A stretch of DNA of 64,000 nt, from assembly GCA_040772505.1 (NCBI GenBank), contig JAXGYA010000001.1, forward strand, positions 62,001 to 126,000, in the 5' to 3' direction. How positions within the stretch are numbered: the stretch's first letter is position 1; each line of letters begins with the position of its first letter. Source of the stretch: Mariniphaga sp040772505. GTDB lineage: Bacteria; Bacteroidota; Bacteroidia; Bacteroidales; Prolixibacteraceae. Under the pieces are notes generated by a model. The model worked only from the letters and a program-made list of their open reading frames with translations. It was not told where the DNA came from and searched no databases. The position numbers and the translations under genes are program-made. This document shows positions 43,649-53,997 of the stretch, in pieces.

Positions 43649-44542
43649 TTAAAATGCCAGCGGCACATCTGACGGGCGCTTATGTTTCCAGCGCCGGTGC
43701 GACCACAGGTAATATTCCGGTTTTGCATGAATAGTCTCTTCCATCTTTCGGACACAGGCTCTCATAATTTCTTCTTCACTGTGATTTTGAGGATTTTCAA
43801 ACAGTGCTTCAAAAATAAGTTCATAATAGCCCCGTTTAATTTTGTCAATTTTCACAAAAGCCACAGGATAATTGAACTTGCGGGAGATTGCTGCCGGTCC
43901 GGGATAAAACAGCGTTTCCTGGTTCAGAAACATTGTCCAAAGTTTATGAAAAGCCGGCGGCGTCTGGTCAACGACAAGCCCGGAAGCCACCAATTCTTTC
44001 TCACGGTTTGCTTTTACTAGCCGGCGCAACACATGAGCCATGGGAATTGCCTCTGCATTGAAACGGGTGCGGATATTTTGAAAATACTTATCAAAATGCT
44101 GGTTGTGAAGCGGTTTATAAACTGCAAGAACACGATGTTTCAGGGAAGAAGGGGAAATATTGGCCCACTCCCAGTTGTTGTAATGCATGGTAATCAGTAC
44201 CACACTTCTCCTCTGTTCAAAAAAACGGTTTATCTCCTCCGGGTTTTTTATAACCATTCTCTTCTGGAGCTCTTTTTCACTAATACTCGAAACTTTTATA
44301 ATTTCAATCACCAGGTCTGCAAAATGGTGAAAAAAACGCTTCCTGATTTTTCGGATTTCCTTTTCCGTCTTCTCCGGAAAAGAATTTCTCAAATTATTAT
44401 AAACAACCTTTTTCCGGTACCCGGCAAGATAAAAAATCAGGATATAAAGCAAATCAGAGAGAAGATAAAGGGCTTTTAAGGGCAACTTTGATAATAGCCT
44501 TAAGCAAAAAATACCAATATGTGAAGATTGATTTTTACTCAA
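43649..44542 (-). CDS. Lipid A biosynthesis acyltransferase (LpxL/HtrB family)
   Basis: 297 residues with an N-terminal membrane helix (about 20-40, ALYLLSDLLYILIFYLAGYR). RKKVVYNNLRNSFPEKTEKE is the conserved region, and the catalytic HX4E motif is in TMHYNNWEWANIS (about residue 125). VLAVYKPLHNQHFDKYF and FYPGPAAISRKFNYPVAFVK match LpxL/LpxM enzymes, which add secondary acyl chains to lipid A. Acyl preference is unknown. It is in one operon with the ATP-grasp protein (10-base gap). Confidence 0.9.
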   Translation of the reverse strand: MSKNQSSHIGIFCLRLLSKLPLKALYLLSDLLYILIFYLAGYRKKVVYNNLRNSFPEKTEKEIRKIRKRFFHHFADLVIEIIKVSSISEKELQKRMVIKNPEEINRFFEQRRSVVLITMHYNNWEWANISPSSLKHRVLAVYKPLHNQHFDKYFQNIRTRFNAEAIPMAHVLRRLVKANREKELVASGLVVDQTPPAFHKLWTMFLNQETLFYPGPAAISRKFNYPVAFVKIDKIKRGYYELIFEALFENPQNHSEEEIMRACVRKMEETIHAKPEYYLWSHRRWKHKRPSDVPLAF

Positions 44543-44602
44543 AAAAGTTGAAATTGATGGTAAAACTACATTTTTTTAAATAAATTCGTCTTTGTTTCCA
44601 TG

Positions 44603-46390
44603 CTATTTGGTTAACCTTTCCAGACGCTTCATAATTGAAAATATAAACGCAGCAGAAGCTAAGCAGCAAGCGACAAAAATTACCCAGAGCTGCCACAATT
44701 CCAGCCGGTCCCAAAAATAACTTCCAATTCCGAGAAGCTTATTTCCAACGGCAGTAGCCAGCAGCCATCCGCCCTGCATAAGTCCCTGAAATCTTGCCGG
44801 CGATACTTTCGACACGAAAGAAAGCCCCATCGGACTGAGGAACAGTTCAGCAATAGTGAGCACCAAATAGCTGCTCATCAGCCAGTAGGGAGAAACCCGT
44901 GAAGCATCGGGTACAGGCTCGCCCTGAAGGTGGATGGGAGAAATCACATCAATGGAACTTAAAACCATTATCAGAAATCCAAAAGATGCAATAATCATCC
45001 CGATACCGATTTTCTTCGGAGTTGACGGTTCTTTTCCCCGGTTAGCAAGCCAGGTGAAAACTCCCATCACAAGAAAAGTCAGAGAAACGATAAACAGCGG
45101 ATTAAACGACTGAAAAAGCTCAGGTGCAATGGAGTTGGATGCATCTCCACGGCTGTAAAAATAGTAGGTGAGAAATCCAAGACCGGCAAAAATAATACCG
45201 CCCAGAGAACGCATTTGCATTTTCAGTTTTTTGTTGAGCAGCATAACCAGACCTGCCACGGCTCCAATAAACGCAAGGATATACCAAAGATTAAAAAACA
45301 GATAGGTAAACGGGCCTACCGTTTTTACGGTATAATCCCGTGCAAACATGGTCATGGTCAGTCCGTTCTGATGGAACGACATCCAGAAGAAGATTACCAC
45401 CACAAAAACCAGCAGAAGGGCAGTAACCCGCGGACGCTCCTCCTTGTTTGACGCTTGCAGCATCCACGCCACAAATCCCACAAAAAGACCAAATGCAAAA
45501 CCGATATCTGCATTGCCAAACAGGAGATAAATGGCAAAACCAACAAATAGCATAATTCCCAGAGAACTTAAAATCTTGATGGTGTTATTTTCCATTTTCA
45601 CTTCCTGGGTTGAAGCTGTAACCTCTTTATTTGGTAATAATTTACCATAAGCAACATAAATAATCAATGAAACCAGCATGGCAACGGCTGCAATGCCGAA
45701 AGCATAGTTATACCCTTTTGAAAACACATTGATATAATCGTGTGCAAATTGAGTCAAATCGGTTAACGGTGTGCCGCTCAGGATTACACTATTAGCCAGG
45801 TCAGCAAATTTTTCTGAAGGAACGAGCTTGCCGTCAATCACCTGATGGCATAATGCCGGAAGGCTTCCGTCATGTGCAAATCCATTGGCTTTCAGCCAGA
45901 AATTCCGGATTCCGGTGGCAGCAAAAGGAGCGAAAAAGGCACCTACGTTAATTCCCATATAGAATACGAGAAATGCCTTGTCTCTGAGATGCTCAAATTT
46001 TGGGGTATCATACATTTGCCCTACCACAGCCTGAAGATTCCCTTTAAACAGCCCATTCCCCAATGCAATGGTGAACAGAAAAATAACCGTTAATGTTAAT
46101 GTCATTCCCGGAATTGCCATCAAAATATAGCCGGCAAACATGATGAGCAGCCCCACCAAAATTACACTTTTGTATCTCTTCGTGGCATCGGCAAGTATTC
46201 CGCCAAGCAATGCCAGTGCATAAATGGCAAAATAGAACCAGCTGTAGATGTTGCCGGCTGTTTCTGCATTAATTCCGTATTTTGCCTGTAAAAACAGAAC
46301 CAGAATAGCCATCATGGTATAAAAACCAAAACGCTCGCCCATATTGGCGAAAAAGGCAACAACAAGACCTTTTGGATGATTTTTGAACAT
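44603..46390 (-). CDS. Proton-dependent oligopeptide transporter (POT/PTR family)
   Basis: 595 residues with about fourteen membrane helices. The N-terminal NMGERFGFYTMMAILVLFL is the POT ExxER-type proton-coupling motif (here GER). GGILADATKRYKSVILVGLL, FYMGINVGAFFAPFA and NGLTMTMFARDY fit the family, as do SYLVLTIAELFLSPMGLSFV and ARFQGLMQGGWLLATAVGNK. It imports di- and tripeptides with protons. The centre has a longer stretch between helices 6 and 7 (about 250-300), common in bacterial POTs. It stands alone. Confidence 0.92.
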   Translation of the reverse strand: MFKNHPKGLVVAFFANMGERFGFYTMMAILVLFLQAKYGINAETAGNIYSWFYFAIYALALLGGILADATKRYKSVILVGLLIMFAGYILMAIPGMTLTLTVIFLFTIALGNGLFKGNLQAVVGQMYDTPKFEHLRDKAFLVFYMGINVGAFFAPFAATGIRNFWLKANGFAHDGSLPALCHQVIDGKLVPSEKFADLANSVILSGTPLTDLTQFAHDYINVFSKGYNYAFGIAAVAMLVSLIIYVAYGKLLPNKEVTASTQEVKMENNTIKILSSLGIMLFVGFAIYLLFGNADIGFAFGLFVGFVAWMLQASNKEERPRVTALLLVFVVVIFFWMSFHQNGLTMTMFARDYTVKTVGPFTYLFFNLWYILAFIGAVAGLVMLLNKKLKMQMRSLGGIIFAGLGFLTYYFYSRGDASNSIAPELFQSFNPLFIVSLTFLVMGVFTWLANRGKEPSTPKKIGIGMIIASFGFLIMVLSSIDVISPIHLQGEPVPDASRVSPYWLMSSYLVLTIAELFLSPMGLSFVSKVSPARFQGLMQGGWLLATAVGNKLLGIGSYFWDRLELWQLWVIFVACCLASAAFIFSIMKRLERLTK

Positions 46391-46636
46391 AAAAAAACAG
46401 TTAAAATGATTTTTAAAATAAGTTGCTAAAGAGTAATGAATTAATAATTCAAAATAAAGTTGCTAAAATAAAAAGTTTTTCGGACAATCCCTTTCCAATT
46501 TGAACGATTGCCCTATAAAGAGAGCTAAAATCCGGCTGCTGTTTCTGTGAAAAATATTTTTCTTCGTTTTTTACATGAATCTTCAAACCGGAATAGTAAT
46601 TTTAGCAGATTTGCAAAAACAGTTAATTGGGAAATA

Positions 46637-48145
46637 ATGAAACTTTTTACAACAAGGCAAATAGCCGGGATTGACCGCTACACCATCGAAAATGAACCCG
46701 TTGAAGATATCGATCTGATGGAACGGGCTGCATGGGAAATTACACAATGGCTGCTCGGAAATTCTTCATACCAACAAAAAATGGTGTTTTTTGCCGGTCC
46801 GGGAAATAATGGCGGCGATGCATTGGCGATTGCAAGGCAGATGGCTACAATCGGCTACTGGTGCGAAGTTTATCTTTCCGGTTTTGGAAAAGAGCTGAAA
46901 GGCTCGCCCGCCATAAACCGGGAAAGGCTGAAAGAGCAGGGAAAAGTGAAACTTTCCGAATTGCGTACAATTGGCGACTTCCCTGAAACAGACAAGGATG
47001 ATATGCTCATTGACGGATTGTTTGGCTCGGGATTAACCCGTCCCCTTGACGGATTTGCAGCTGAAATTGTCAAAAAAATCAACACCTTGCCAAATACCAC
47101 AATTGCCATTGATATTCCCAGCGGATTGATGGGCGAAGATAACAGCGGAAATATCCCGGAAAATATTGTAAGGGCTGACTATACATTGACTTTTCAGTTT
47201 CCGAAAATCAGCTTCTTTTTTGCTGAAAATGAATCTTTCACGGGCAAATGGGAAGTTTTGCCTATCGGGTTGCACCCGGATGGAATTGCCCAAACTCCTT
47301 CGCCTTTCGCTTTTACCGAAAAGGAAGATGTGAGCCAGATGATTCCTGCGCGCTCAAAATTTGCACACAAGGGAATTTTCGGGCATGCTTTGCTTGTTGC
47401 AGGAAGCCACGGAAAAACGGGAGCGGCGGTTTTGGCTGCAAAAGGTGCGCTTCGCGCCGGAGCCGGGCTGCTCACGGTTCATGTCCCAAAATCCGGCTAT
47501 CCGGTTATCCAGACTGCCGTTCCCGAAGCAATGGCAAGTATAGATATTCATGAATTCTGTTTCAGCAAACTGCCCGAGCTGGCTTCCTTTTCTGCAATTG
47601 GCGTTGGCCCCGGACTTGGAACAGAAAAAGAAACACAGGAGGCATTGTTTGAACTCATTGACAAAGCTGAAACTCCTCTTGTGCTGGATGCCGATGCGCT
47701 GAATATTCTTTCTGAAAACAGGGAGTGGTTGAAAAAATTACCGGAAAACACCATTCTGACACCTCACCCCGGTGAGTTTGAGCGGTTCGCCGGGAAAACC
47801 GGCAATTCCTGGCAGCGAATCCAAAGGCAGATGCAGCTGGCTCAGGATCTGAAAGTGATCATCGTACTGAAAGGAGCTTACACCACCATTGCTTTGCCCG
47901 ACGGAAAGCTTCGGTTCAACTCCACCGGAAATCCCGGAATGGCTACCGCAGGCAGCGGCGATGCACTCACCGGCATTATTTTGGGATTGCTGGCACAGCA
48001 GATACCTGCTGAACATGCCGCCATTGCAGGCGTTTTTCTTCACGGTCTCGCCGGCGACCTTGCCTCAAAAGAAAAATCGGAAAATGCGCTTATTGCAGGA
48101 GATATTAACGAAAACTTGGGTAAAGCTTTCCTTTCGCTAAGATAA
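46637..48145 (+). CDS. nnrE/nnrD: Bifunctional NAD(P)H-hydrate epimerase/dehydratase
   Basis: 502 residues, repairing damaged NADHX/NADPHX. The YjeF_N epimerase domain (1-about 210) has MKLFTTRQIAGIDRYTIE, MVFFAGPGNNGGDALAIARQ and DMLIDGLFGSGLTRPLDGF. The ribokinase-like dehydratase domain (about 225-500) has HKGIFGHALLVAGSHGKTGA, PLVLDADALNILSE, TILTPHPGEFERFAGKTGNS and GNPGMATAGSGDALTGII. Start 46637 is chosen because MKLFTTRQI opens the fold; an earlier start at 46547 adds 30 residues without match. Independent gene. Confidence 0.95.
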   Translation: MKLFTTRQIAGIDRYTIENEPVEDIDLMERAAWEITQWLLGNSSYQQKMVFFAGPGNNGGDALAIARQMATIGYWCEVYLSGFGKELKGSPAINRERLKEQGKVKLSELRTIGDFPETDKDDMLIDGLFGSGLTRPLDGFAAEIVKKINTLPNTTIAIDIPSGLMGEDNSGNIPENIVRADYTLTFQFPKISFFFAENESFTGKWEVLPIGLHPDGIAQTPSPFAFTEKEDVSQMIPARSKFAHKGIFGHALLVAGSHGKTGAAVLAAKGALRAGAGLLTVHVPKSGYPVIQTAVPEAMASIDIHEFCFSKLPELASFSAIGVGPGLGTEKETQEALFELIDKAETPLVLDADALNILSENREWLKKLPENTILTPHPGEFERFAGKTGNSWQRIQRQMQLAQDLKVIIVLKGAYTTIALPDGKLRFNSTGNPGMATAGSGDALTGIILGLLAQQIPAEHAAIAGVFLHGLAGDLASKEKSENALIAGDINENLGKAFLSLR

Positions 48146-48236
48146 ATTTCAAACTCTGCGAATCGTTGAAAGCCATTTTGCCTTGTTATGCGCAAGAAAA
48201 GTTCTATTTTTAGCTCGTAAATACAAAAACAGAAAA

Positions 48237-49340
48237 ATGAGAATATTAATTTTTATACTGTCCGTTTTGCTGGCTATGCCTGCATTAGGACAAAAAAGAA
48301 GAACTGACGATGTTGCCACTCAACTGTTTCAGGAAGGAATCACCTATGCGCTGCCACGCACCGGAATAAGAATCACCGTGAGTGCGATAAAGGAATCTTT
48401 TGTTCCGGGCCCCTATGCTGCCTATGCAGAGCAGTTGTTAGGAATAACAAATGCCAGAAACCGCGCTTCCGTTAACTGGACTATCGACAATGTGGAGATG
48501 GAAACCTTTGTGGAGCCCGACCCGGGACAGGTTTACAAAACCATGGGAAATGCCGCTTTTTTAGTTAACCTGACTGCCGACGGATTGCTGGCAGGAATCA
48601 ATACGGGGCACGCACCCGAAGGTGTTCCGCTGCTGAAAATCAATCCGTTTACCGGCGACAACCAAAAAGGTGACGGTTTTTCCTTTGCCAACATCAACGA
48701 TACTCCTCTTTTTGCACCCGGGGATTCATCCAACAATTTCAGGCCATACCGCATCAGCAATGAGCGAAAAGCTGCTGAAGCAGCCGAACGCGTGCTGGAA
48801 TGCCGTCAGGCAAAATACCACATGGTTGCCGGACTGATGGATGAGTTTCATCCCGATGGAAATGCTTATACCGTGAGTCTCAACGAACTCGAAAAAATTG
48901 AGGATGATTATCTGAGCCTCTTCACCGGACGAACCACTGTTCAGAGTGAGGTTTTCAGTTTTGATTTTGTCCCCACCACCACTTCTGACCGCGGAGAAGT
49001 AGTGTTCCGCTTTTCGGAAGATGCAGGCGTATTGCCTGCAACCGACCTTTCAGGGAAACCGGTTACCCTTCGGGTGGAACCGGAAAAAGGGCTGGTATCA
49101 AAATATACTGAACTTGCACCTTCGCAAACTCCGGATGCAGGGGAAAGCAAAGTGTTTTACCGCCTGCCTGTTACAGTAAATATCACTCTGGCTTATGAGT
49201 TGAAAGCAATTGCCACAGCACGCACCATCATGTCGCAGTTTGGACAGATTGCACCAATTCCGGAAGAGTTGCTCACAGGTGAATATGCCATTGAATTTCA
49301 CCCTGAAACAGGAGCAGTGAAATCCATAAGAAAAAAATAA
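48237..49340 (+). CDS. DUF4831-family secreted protein
   Basis: 367 residues starting with a signal peptide (MRILIFILSVLLAMPALGQ). The mature part begins KRRTDDVATQLFQEGITYAL followed by PRTGIRITVSAIKESFVPGP and YAAYAEQLLGITNARN, the usual DUF4831 features of Bacteroidetes. VEPDPGQVYKTMG and FVPTTTSDRGEVVFRFSEDA are also seen. No catalytic motif. Probably periplasmic or outer-membrane associated; function unknown. Start 48237 is fixed by the signal peptide. A strong terminator follows. Confidence 0.82.
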   Translation: MRILIFILSVLLAMPALGQKRRTDDVATQLFQEGITYALPRTGIRITVSAIKESFVPGPYAAYAEQLLGITNARNRASVNWTIDNVEMETFVEPDPGQVYKTMGNAAFLVNLTADGLLAGINTGHAPEGVPLLKINPFTGDNQKGDGFSFANINDTPLFAPGDSSNNFRPYRISNERKAAEAAERVLECRQAKYHMVAGLMDEFHPDGNAYTVSLNELEKIEDDYLSLFTGRTTVQSEVFSFDFVPTTTSDRGEVVFRFSEDAGVLPATDLSGKPVTLRVEPEKGLVSKYTELAPSQTPDAGESKVFYRLPVTVNITLAYELKAIATARTIMSQFGQIAPIPEELLTGEYAIEFHPETGAVKSIRKK

Positions 49341-49350
49341 ACGCTAACAA

Positions 49351-49384
49351 AAAGGGTGGTCAGGTAACGACTGCCCTTTTTTGG
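49351..49384 (+). terminator. Terminator downstream of the DUF4831 gene
   Basis: AAAAGGGTGGTC (49351-49362) and GACTGCCCTTTT (49370-49381) pair over 12 positions with two G-T wobbles around a 7-base loop, followed by a T run. Typical factor-independent terminator before the MFS gene. Confidence 0.85.
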
Positions 49385-49423
49385 TTTTTACTTTCAAATA
49401 ATAAACAAACGAAAAATCGAAGA

Positions 49424-51091
49424 ATGAATACATCAAAAAAATTGCTGAAAGATTCCGCAGCCATTCGCTGGCTGGCTCTCGTGTTGGCGAGCAGTCTCAT
49501 GTTTTCAACCTACTATTTTCAGGATTTCTTTTCGCCGCTTCGCGAATTGATGGAAACCGATCTTGGAATCAACAGTGAAGAATTTGGAAGAATTATCGGA
49601 CTGACCACCATAGCCAACATGTTTGGAATGATTATCATTGGCGGAATCATTTTGGACAAGTGGGGAATCCGCCTTGCCGGTCTTGCTTTTGGCGGCCTGG
49701 CAGCCGTGGGCGGGCTCATCACGGCTCTGGCATCCATGGGATACTTCGGGGCAGATAAATCTTCCGTTCTCACCGGGCTCATTATCGGACGCATCCTGTT
49801 TGGCTCCGGGCTGGAAGTTGTTTGCGTGGTTGTAACCCGAACCATTGTCAAATGGTTTAAAGGATATGAAATGGCGCTGGCAATGGCAATTAACATGGGA
49901 TTCGGGCGTTTGGGCTCAGCGCTTGCCATAGCCATTTCGCTCGACATTGCAGGTGTAGCCGTCTCGCCGGCAGTTGTGTTTGCGGCATCGCTCATCGGAT
50001 TGTCCTTGATTTTCTTTGTGATTTATCTGTTTTTCGACATTAAGCTGGATAATCAGATTAAAGCCGCTAAAGCATCCGGCAATGCACATGGAGATTTTGA
50101 TGCCGCAGAAGAGGCTGATGAAGATTTCAAATTCTCCGATTTAGTGAAACTTGTCACCAACAAATCTTTTGTCTATATCACCCTGCTCTGTGTCGCTTTT
50201 TATTCGGCAGTTTTCCCGTTTATTCAATATGCACCCGACCTGTTAGTGAATAAGTTTGGATTCAGCTATGCCCTGCCCGCATCGGCAGCAGTGGTGGCAT
50301 TTGGAAGCGAAGCGCTTGGAAGCTCTTTTGTTTTTATCGTGATATTTATTTTTGCACTTTTAGTGACGTTGGTGCCCAACAACTTAAAGAGTAAGAGCGC
50401 CAAGAGATTATCCGTAACAGTAATCTTGGGAATGTTTGCAATAGCGGTTTTCCTGGTGCGCGACACATTGGGCGTCTGGCTTACCAACGGGCCCAAAACA
50501 GCATCGCTCATTCCATTGGGAACCATAATTTTTACTCCCATTTTTGGAAGTTATGTTGACCGAAAGGGGAAAGCTGCCTCACTGATGATTTTAGGTTCGC
50601 TCCTGCTCATTTTTGCACATTTATCCCTGTCCATTTTTCAATCTCCGCTACTTGCCTATTTCGGTTTGCTCAGTCTTGGCATCGCCTTTTCATTGGTGCC
50701 TGCGGCAATGTGGCCCTCGGTTGCCAAAATTGTTGCCGAAAACCGTCTGGGAACCGCTTATGCCACCATGTTTACCGTGCAAAACTGGGGATTGGGCGCT
50801 TTCTTCTGGGGAATCGGCGCACTGCTCTATAAAGTAAATCCTATGGTGGTGAAGGCAATTTCGGACATGCGCGAATCCCTTTTGGCACAAGGATTTTCGG
50901 GTGGAGAAGTGTCTGATAAAATCAAATTACTGCAACTGGACGGCTCACTGCCTTATTACAACTATACCTGGCCAATTCTCATGCTGGTTGTCTGTGGAAT
51001 AATCTCCATTTTTCTTGCATTTAAACTGAAACAGGCTGACAGGGAACAGGGCTACGGGCTAGAGCTGCCGTCAGACCAAAAACCGGAATAA
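49424..51091 (+). CDS. Major facilitator superfamily transporter
   Basis: 555 residues with about twelve membrane helices and a cytosolic loop between the halves (about 205-245, DNQIKAAKASGNAHGDFDAA). The MFS motif A region is GIILDKWGIRLAGLAFGG after helix 2 and FGSYVDRKGKAASLMILG after helix 8. RLGTAYATMFTVQNWGLGAF near the end is typical. SSLMFSTYYFQDFFSPLREL and GINSEEFGRIIGLTTIANMF are N-terminal. Substrate unknown. The loop and length are longer than a basic MFS. No linked enzyme hints at a cargo; pepD follows 70 bases later. Confidence 0.87.
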   Translation: MNTSKKLLKDSAAIRWLALVLASSLMFSTYYFQDFFSPLRELMETDLGINSEEFGRIIGLTTIANMFGMIIIGGIILDKWGIRLAGLAFGGLAAVGGLITALASMGYFGADKSSVLTGLIIGRILFGSGLEVVCVVVTRTIVKWFKGYEMALAMAINMGFGRLGSALAIAISLDIAGVAVSPAVVFAASLIGLSLIFFVIYLFFDIKLDNQIKAAKASGNAHGDFDAAEEADEDFKFSDLVKLVTNKSFVYITLLCVAFYSAVFPFIQYAPDLLVNKFGFSYALPASAAVVAFGSEALGSSFVFIVIFIFALLVTLVPNNLKSKSAKRLSVTVILGMFAIAVFLVRDTLGVWLTNGPKTASLIPLGTIIFTPIFGSYVDRKGKAASLMILGSLLLIFAHLSLSIFQSPLLAYFGLLSLGIAFSLVPAAMWPSVAKIVAENRLGTAYATMFTVQNWGLGAFFWGIGALLYKVNPMVVKAISDMRESLLAQGFSGGEVSDKIKLLQLDGSLPYYNYTWPILMLVVCGIISIFLAFKLKQADREQGYGLELPSDQKPE

Positions 51092-51161
51092 AACCATGGG
51101 AGTCGGGTATTTAAAATACTGTACGCTAAAATATTCTGTAAATTCAAAATTTATCCATAAG

Positions 51162-52616
51162 ATGAAAAAAATAAGTGAAATAAAACCGGTGGAAGTGTGG
51201 CAGATTTTTGATCAGATGCTGGCTATTCCACGCCCTTCCGGGCATGAAGAAAAAATTCAGGACTGGGCTGAAAATTTCGGGAAAAAACTTGGTCTTGAAA
51301 CTCTGAAAGATGATTCCGGAAACGTAATTATCCGAAAACCGGCAACTCCCGGGATGGAGAACCGGAAAGGTGTTGTTCTGCAGGGACATCTGGACATGGT
51401 TCCGCAAAAAAACCGCGATAAAAAACATGATTTCACTGCCAACGGAATCGAAGCCTTTATCGACGGAGATTGGGTTAAAGCCAAAGGCACCACATTAGGC
51501 GCCGACAACGGAATCGGAGTTTCTGCTGCTTTGGCTGTGCTGGCAGCAAAAAACCTGAAACACGGACCGCTGGAAGTTTTACTGACTGCTACCGAAGAGA
51601 CCGGGATGGATGGCGCAAATGGACTCAAACCCGGCATCCTTCAGGGGGAAATATTAATCAATACCGACTCGGAAGATGAAGGAGAGCTTTATGTGGGCTG
51701 TGCCGGCGGCGAAGATGTCAATGCTGTTTTCCATTATACCGAAGAAGAAGTTCCCGCCGGATATGCCGGATTCAAACTGAATGTTACCGGTTTGAAAGGC
51801 GGTCACTCCGGAATCGACATTCGCTTGCAGCGCGGAAATGCAATCAAGGTTTTTTTCCGTATCCTGCACAGTGCACAGGAAAAATTTGGTGCGCGGCTGG
51901 CTTCCGTTGATGGCGGCAGCTTGCGAAATGCAATCCCGCGCGAAGCGTTTGGCATTGTGGCAGTGAAGAAGTCTGATGCTGCCGGATTTTCAGCGCTGGT
52001 AAATGAAATTTCAAAAATCATAAAAAAAGAGCTGTCAGACACAGAGCCGGATCTGAAAATTACAACAGAAAAATCGGAATTGCCTCTGGTAATACCGGAT
52101 GAAAAAACCCAAAAAAACCTTGCGAAAGCTGTAATTGCCTGTCCAAACGGCGTTATCCGCATGAGCGACAGCATGGAAGGGCTGGTGGAAACTTCTTCCA
52201 ACCTGGCTATTCTTAAACTGGACGCCGGCAAAAAGACCATAAATGCTGACTTCCTGATGCGAAGTTCGGTTGACTCAGCCAAGAATGACCTGGGGGAACG
52301 CATAAAAGCGGTATTTGAACTTGCAGGCGCTGAAGTTACATTTTCAGGCGAGTATCCCGGTTGGAAGCCTAATATGGATTCATCCATATTGAAATCAATG
52401 CAGAAAGTGTATCATCAGAAGTTTGGAAAAATCCCCGAGATTAAAGCCATTCACGCCGGTTTGGAGTGCGGAATAATCGGCGGTAAATACCCGAACATGG
52501 ATATGATTTCCTTTGGCCCGACCATTCGCTTTCCTCACTCGCCCGATGAAAAAGTAAACATCGAAGCCGTTCAAAAATTCTGGGACTTTCTGGTGGCTAC
52601 TTTGGAGAATATTTAA
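51162..52616 (+). CDS. pepD: Aminoacyl-histidine dipeptidase (PepD, M20C)
   Basis: 484 residues, a di-zinc peptidase. Metal ligands are in VVLQGHLDMVPQKNRD (His-Asp), GTTLGADNGIGVSAALAVLA (bridging Asp), LTATEETGMDGANGL (catalytic Glu pair), INTDSEDEGELYVGCAGGED and, at the C-terminus, HAGLECGIIGGKYPNMDMI with GPTIRFPHSPDEKVNIE. It hydrolyses Xaa-His and other dipeptides in the cytoplasm. Start 51162 gives MKKISEIKPVEVWQIFDQML; an upstream ATG at 51096 adds 22 unrelated residues. It may recycle peptides together with the upstream transporters (inference). Confidence 0.95.
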   Translation: MKKISEIKPVEVWQIFDQMLAIPRPSGHEEKIQDWAENFGKKLGLETLKDDSGNVIIRKPATPGMENRKGVVLQGHLDMVPQKNRDKKHDFTANGIEAFIDGDWVKAKGTTLGADNGIGVSAALAVLAAKNLKHGPLEVLLTATEETGMDGANGLKPGILQGEILINTDSEDEGELYVGCAGGEDVNAVFHYTEEEVPAGYAGFKLNVTGLKGGHSGIDIRLQRGNAIKVFFRILHSAQEKFGARLASVDGGSLRNAIPREAFGIVAVKKSDAAGFSALVNEISKIIKKELSDTEPDLKITTEKSELPLVIPDEKTQKNLAKAVIACPNGVIRMSDSMEGLVETSSNLAILKLDAGKKTINADFLMRSSVDSAKNDLGERIKAVFELAGAEVTFSGEYPGWKPNMDSSILKSMQKVYHQKFGKIPEIKAIHAGLECGIIGGKYPNMDMISFGPTIRFPHSPDEKVNIEAVQKFWDFLVATLENI

Positions 52617-52745
52617 GAAGCAGACCAGAATAATTAGGACTTCCTCTCAGAAAAGTTGCCGCTGAACCGGACATTGACACTTCTGTCCCCTGACTTCATT
52701 GGCTATTTCTGTTTGCATCAAACGTGCAGGCTGAAATTTCACTTC

Positions 52746-53975
52746 CTAATCCAACCGGGCTCTGTCCAGCGCATACTGTGCTTCACCGGCTAATTCCGGA
52801 TTTTGCTTTAATTGTTCAAAAACCGCGATATAGGAGTCGTTTGCCATCCATGAAAATTCTTTCAGCAAAACTTTTTTGCTTTCAACGGTGGTTTTTCCGG
52901 ATTTCAGAAGATTCAGAACGAGTTGTTGGTATTCTGCCATTTTTTGCTCATCCCCGCTGTTTTCGGCAACAAGTTTCCTTAATACATTAAAGGCTTCATA
53001 GGACTTTCCGGGTTCATATTTCTCAAGCCGGCTCAAAAATGGTGTGATTCCATCCTGAACATCTTCAAAATATTCCCATTGCAGGCTTTTGGATTCAGTT
53101 GGAAAACTTGCCGGCAGTTTCTGCTTAACTTTTCCGGTAGCTGCCCATTCGGCACCCCGCTGAAGGGTTACAACAAAACCGGCACACTCCATTGCCGGGA
53201 AAAAATTGCCATTTCCGGCATGTCCCAAAACGGTATGAAATACCCTCCCTTTACCGTAGGCAATAGTCATCAGCACCGGTTCATTTCTTCCGGTTCCGCC
53301 ATATTTTTCATCTGCAAACGCGTAGGCTAAAATTTTAAAATTTCTTGCCGGTCCGCGCAGCTCAGAATAGAGTTCATCCTTAGCGTGGAGCCACTTTTCA
53401 GGCAACCCTTTTAAAATGGGATGCTCAGGCTGAAACGCCTGCACCGCAAATTCGTGCTGCTGCCCGTGCGAACCGCCCCTGCCGGAGGAATTATCCCTTA
53501 CTACTTCACCGTCAATAATATATACGTAAGGACCGGATTCTTCATCCCGCCCCTCCCAGCCTCCTAATCCTATGATTTCGTTATATTCCGGCCAATCGGG
53601 GAAAGCATTGTCGGCGGCATGATAGACAACCACGCCTCCGCCATCTTTCACGTAATTCACAAAATTGGTTTGGGTCTCTTCAGCCCAGCTGTCACCATTA
53701 TAGTCCAGAACAACAACATCATACTTTTTAAAGTCAATTATAAATTCGGACATATCTTTCCCTTTTTCGGGAGAAACCGAAATATCTACGGTAAAAATAT
53801 TTGACTTTTCAAGGATATTTTTTAAATACAAGCTGCTTTTTTGCCAATTGTGGTTGTTTTGCCCGGTTACAATCAGCGCTTTCAGGCTGGCTTGCCTGGT
53901 ACAGGAAAAAAATGTGGCAGCAATTGCAAAAACGGCTAAAACTGCCCATATCTTTATTTGTTTCATCATTTTCAT
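52746..53975 (-). CDS. ThuA-domain lipoprotein
   Basis: 409 residues with a lipoprotein signal (AVFAIAATFFSCTRQASLK, Cys at about 25). The ThuA domain, a glutamine-amidotransferase-like fold linked to trehalose/sugar utilisation, covers about 30-285: ALIVTGQNNHNWQKSS, YDVVVLDYNGDSWAEETQTN, GGGVVVYHAADNAFPDW, GSHGQQHEFAVQAFQPEHPI and VFHTVLGHAGNGNFFPAMEC. The C-terminal about 110 residues look helical (ALDRARLD end). It is followed downstream of the Gfo/Idh/MocA gene (22-base gap), so both act on a sugar or sugar polymer. Confidence 0.87.
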   Translation of the reverse strand: MKMMKQIKIWAVLAVFAIAATFFSCTRQASLKALIVTGQNNHNWQKSSLYLKNILEKSNIFTVDISVSPEKGKDMSEFIIDFKKYDVVVLDYNGDSWAEETQTNFVNYVKDGGGVVVYHAADNAFPDWPEYNEIIGLGGWEGRDEESGPYVYIIDGEVVRDNSSGRGGSHGQQHEFAVQAFQPEHPILKGLPEKWLHAKDELYSELRGPARNFKILAYAFADEKYGGTGRNEPVLMTIAYGKGRVFHTVLGHAGNGNFFPAMECAGFVVTLQRGAEWAATGKVKQKLPASFPTESKSLQWEYFEDVQDGITPFLSRLEKYEPGKSYEAFNVLRKLVAENSGDEQKMAEYQQLVLNLLKSGKTTVESKKVLLKEFSWMANDSYIAVFEQLKQNPELAGEAQYALDRARLD

Positions 53976-53997
53976 TTTTAAACTTGATTTTTAACGT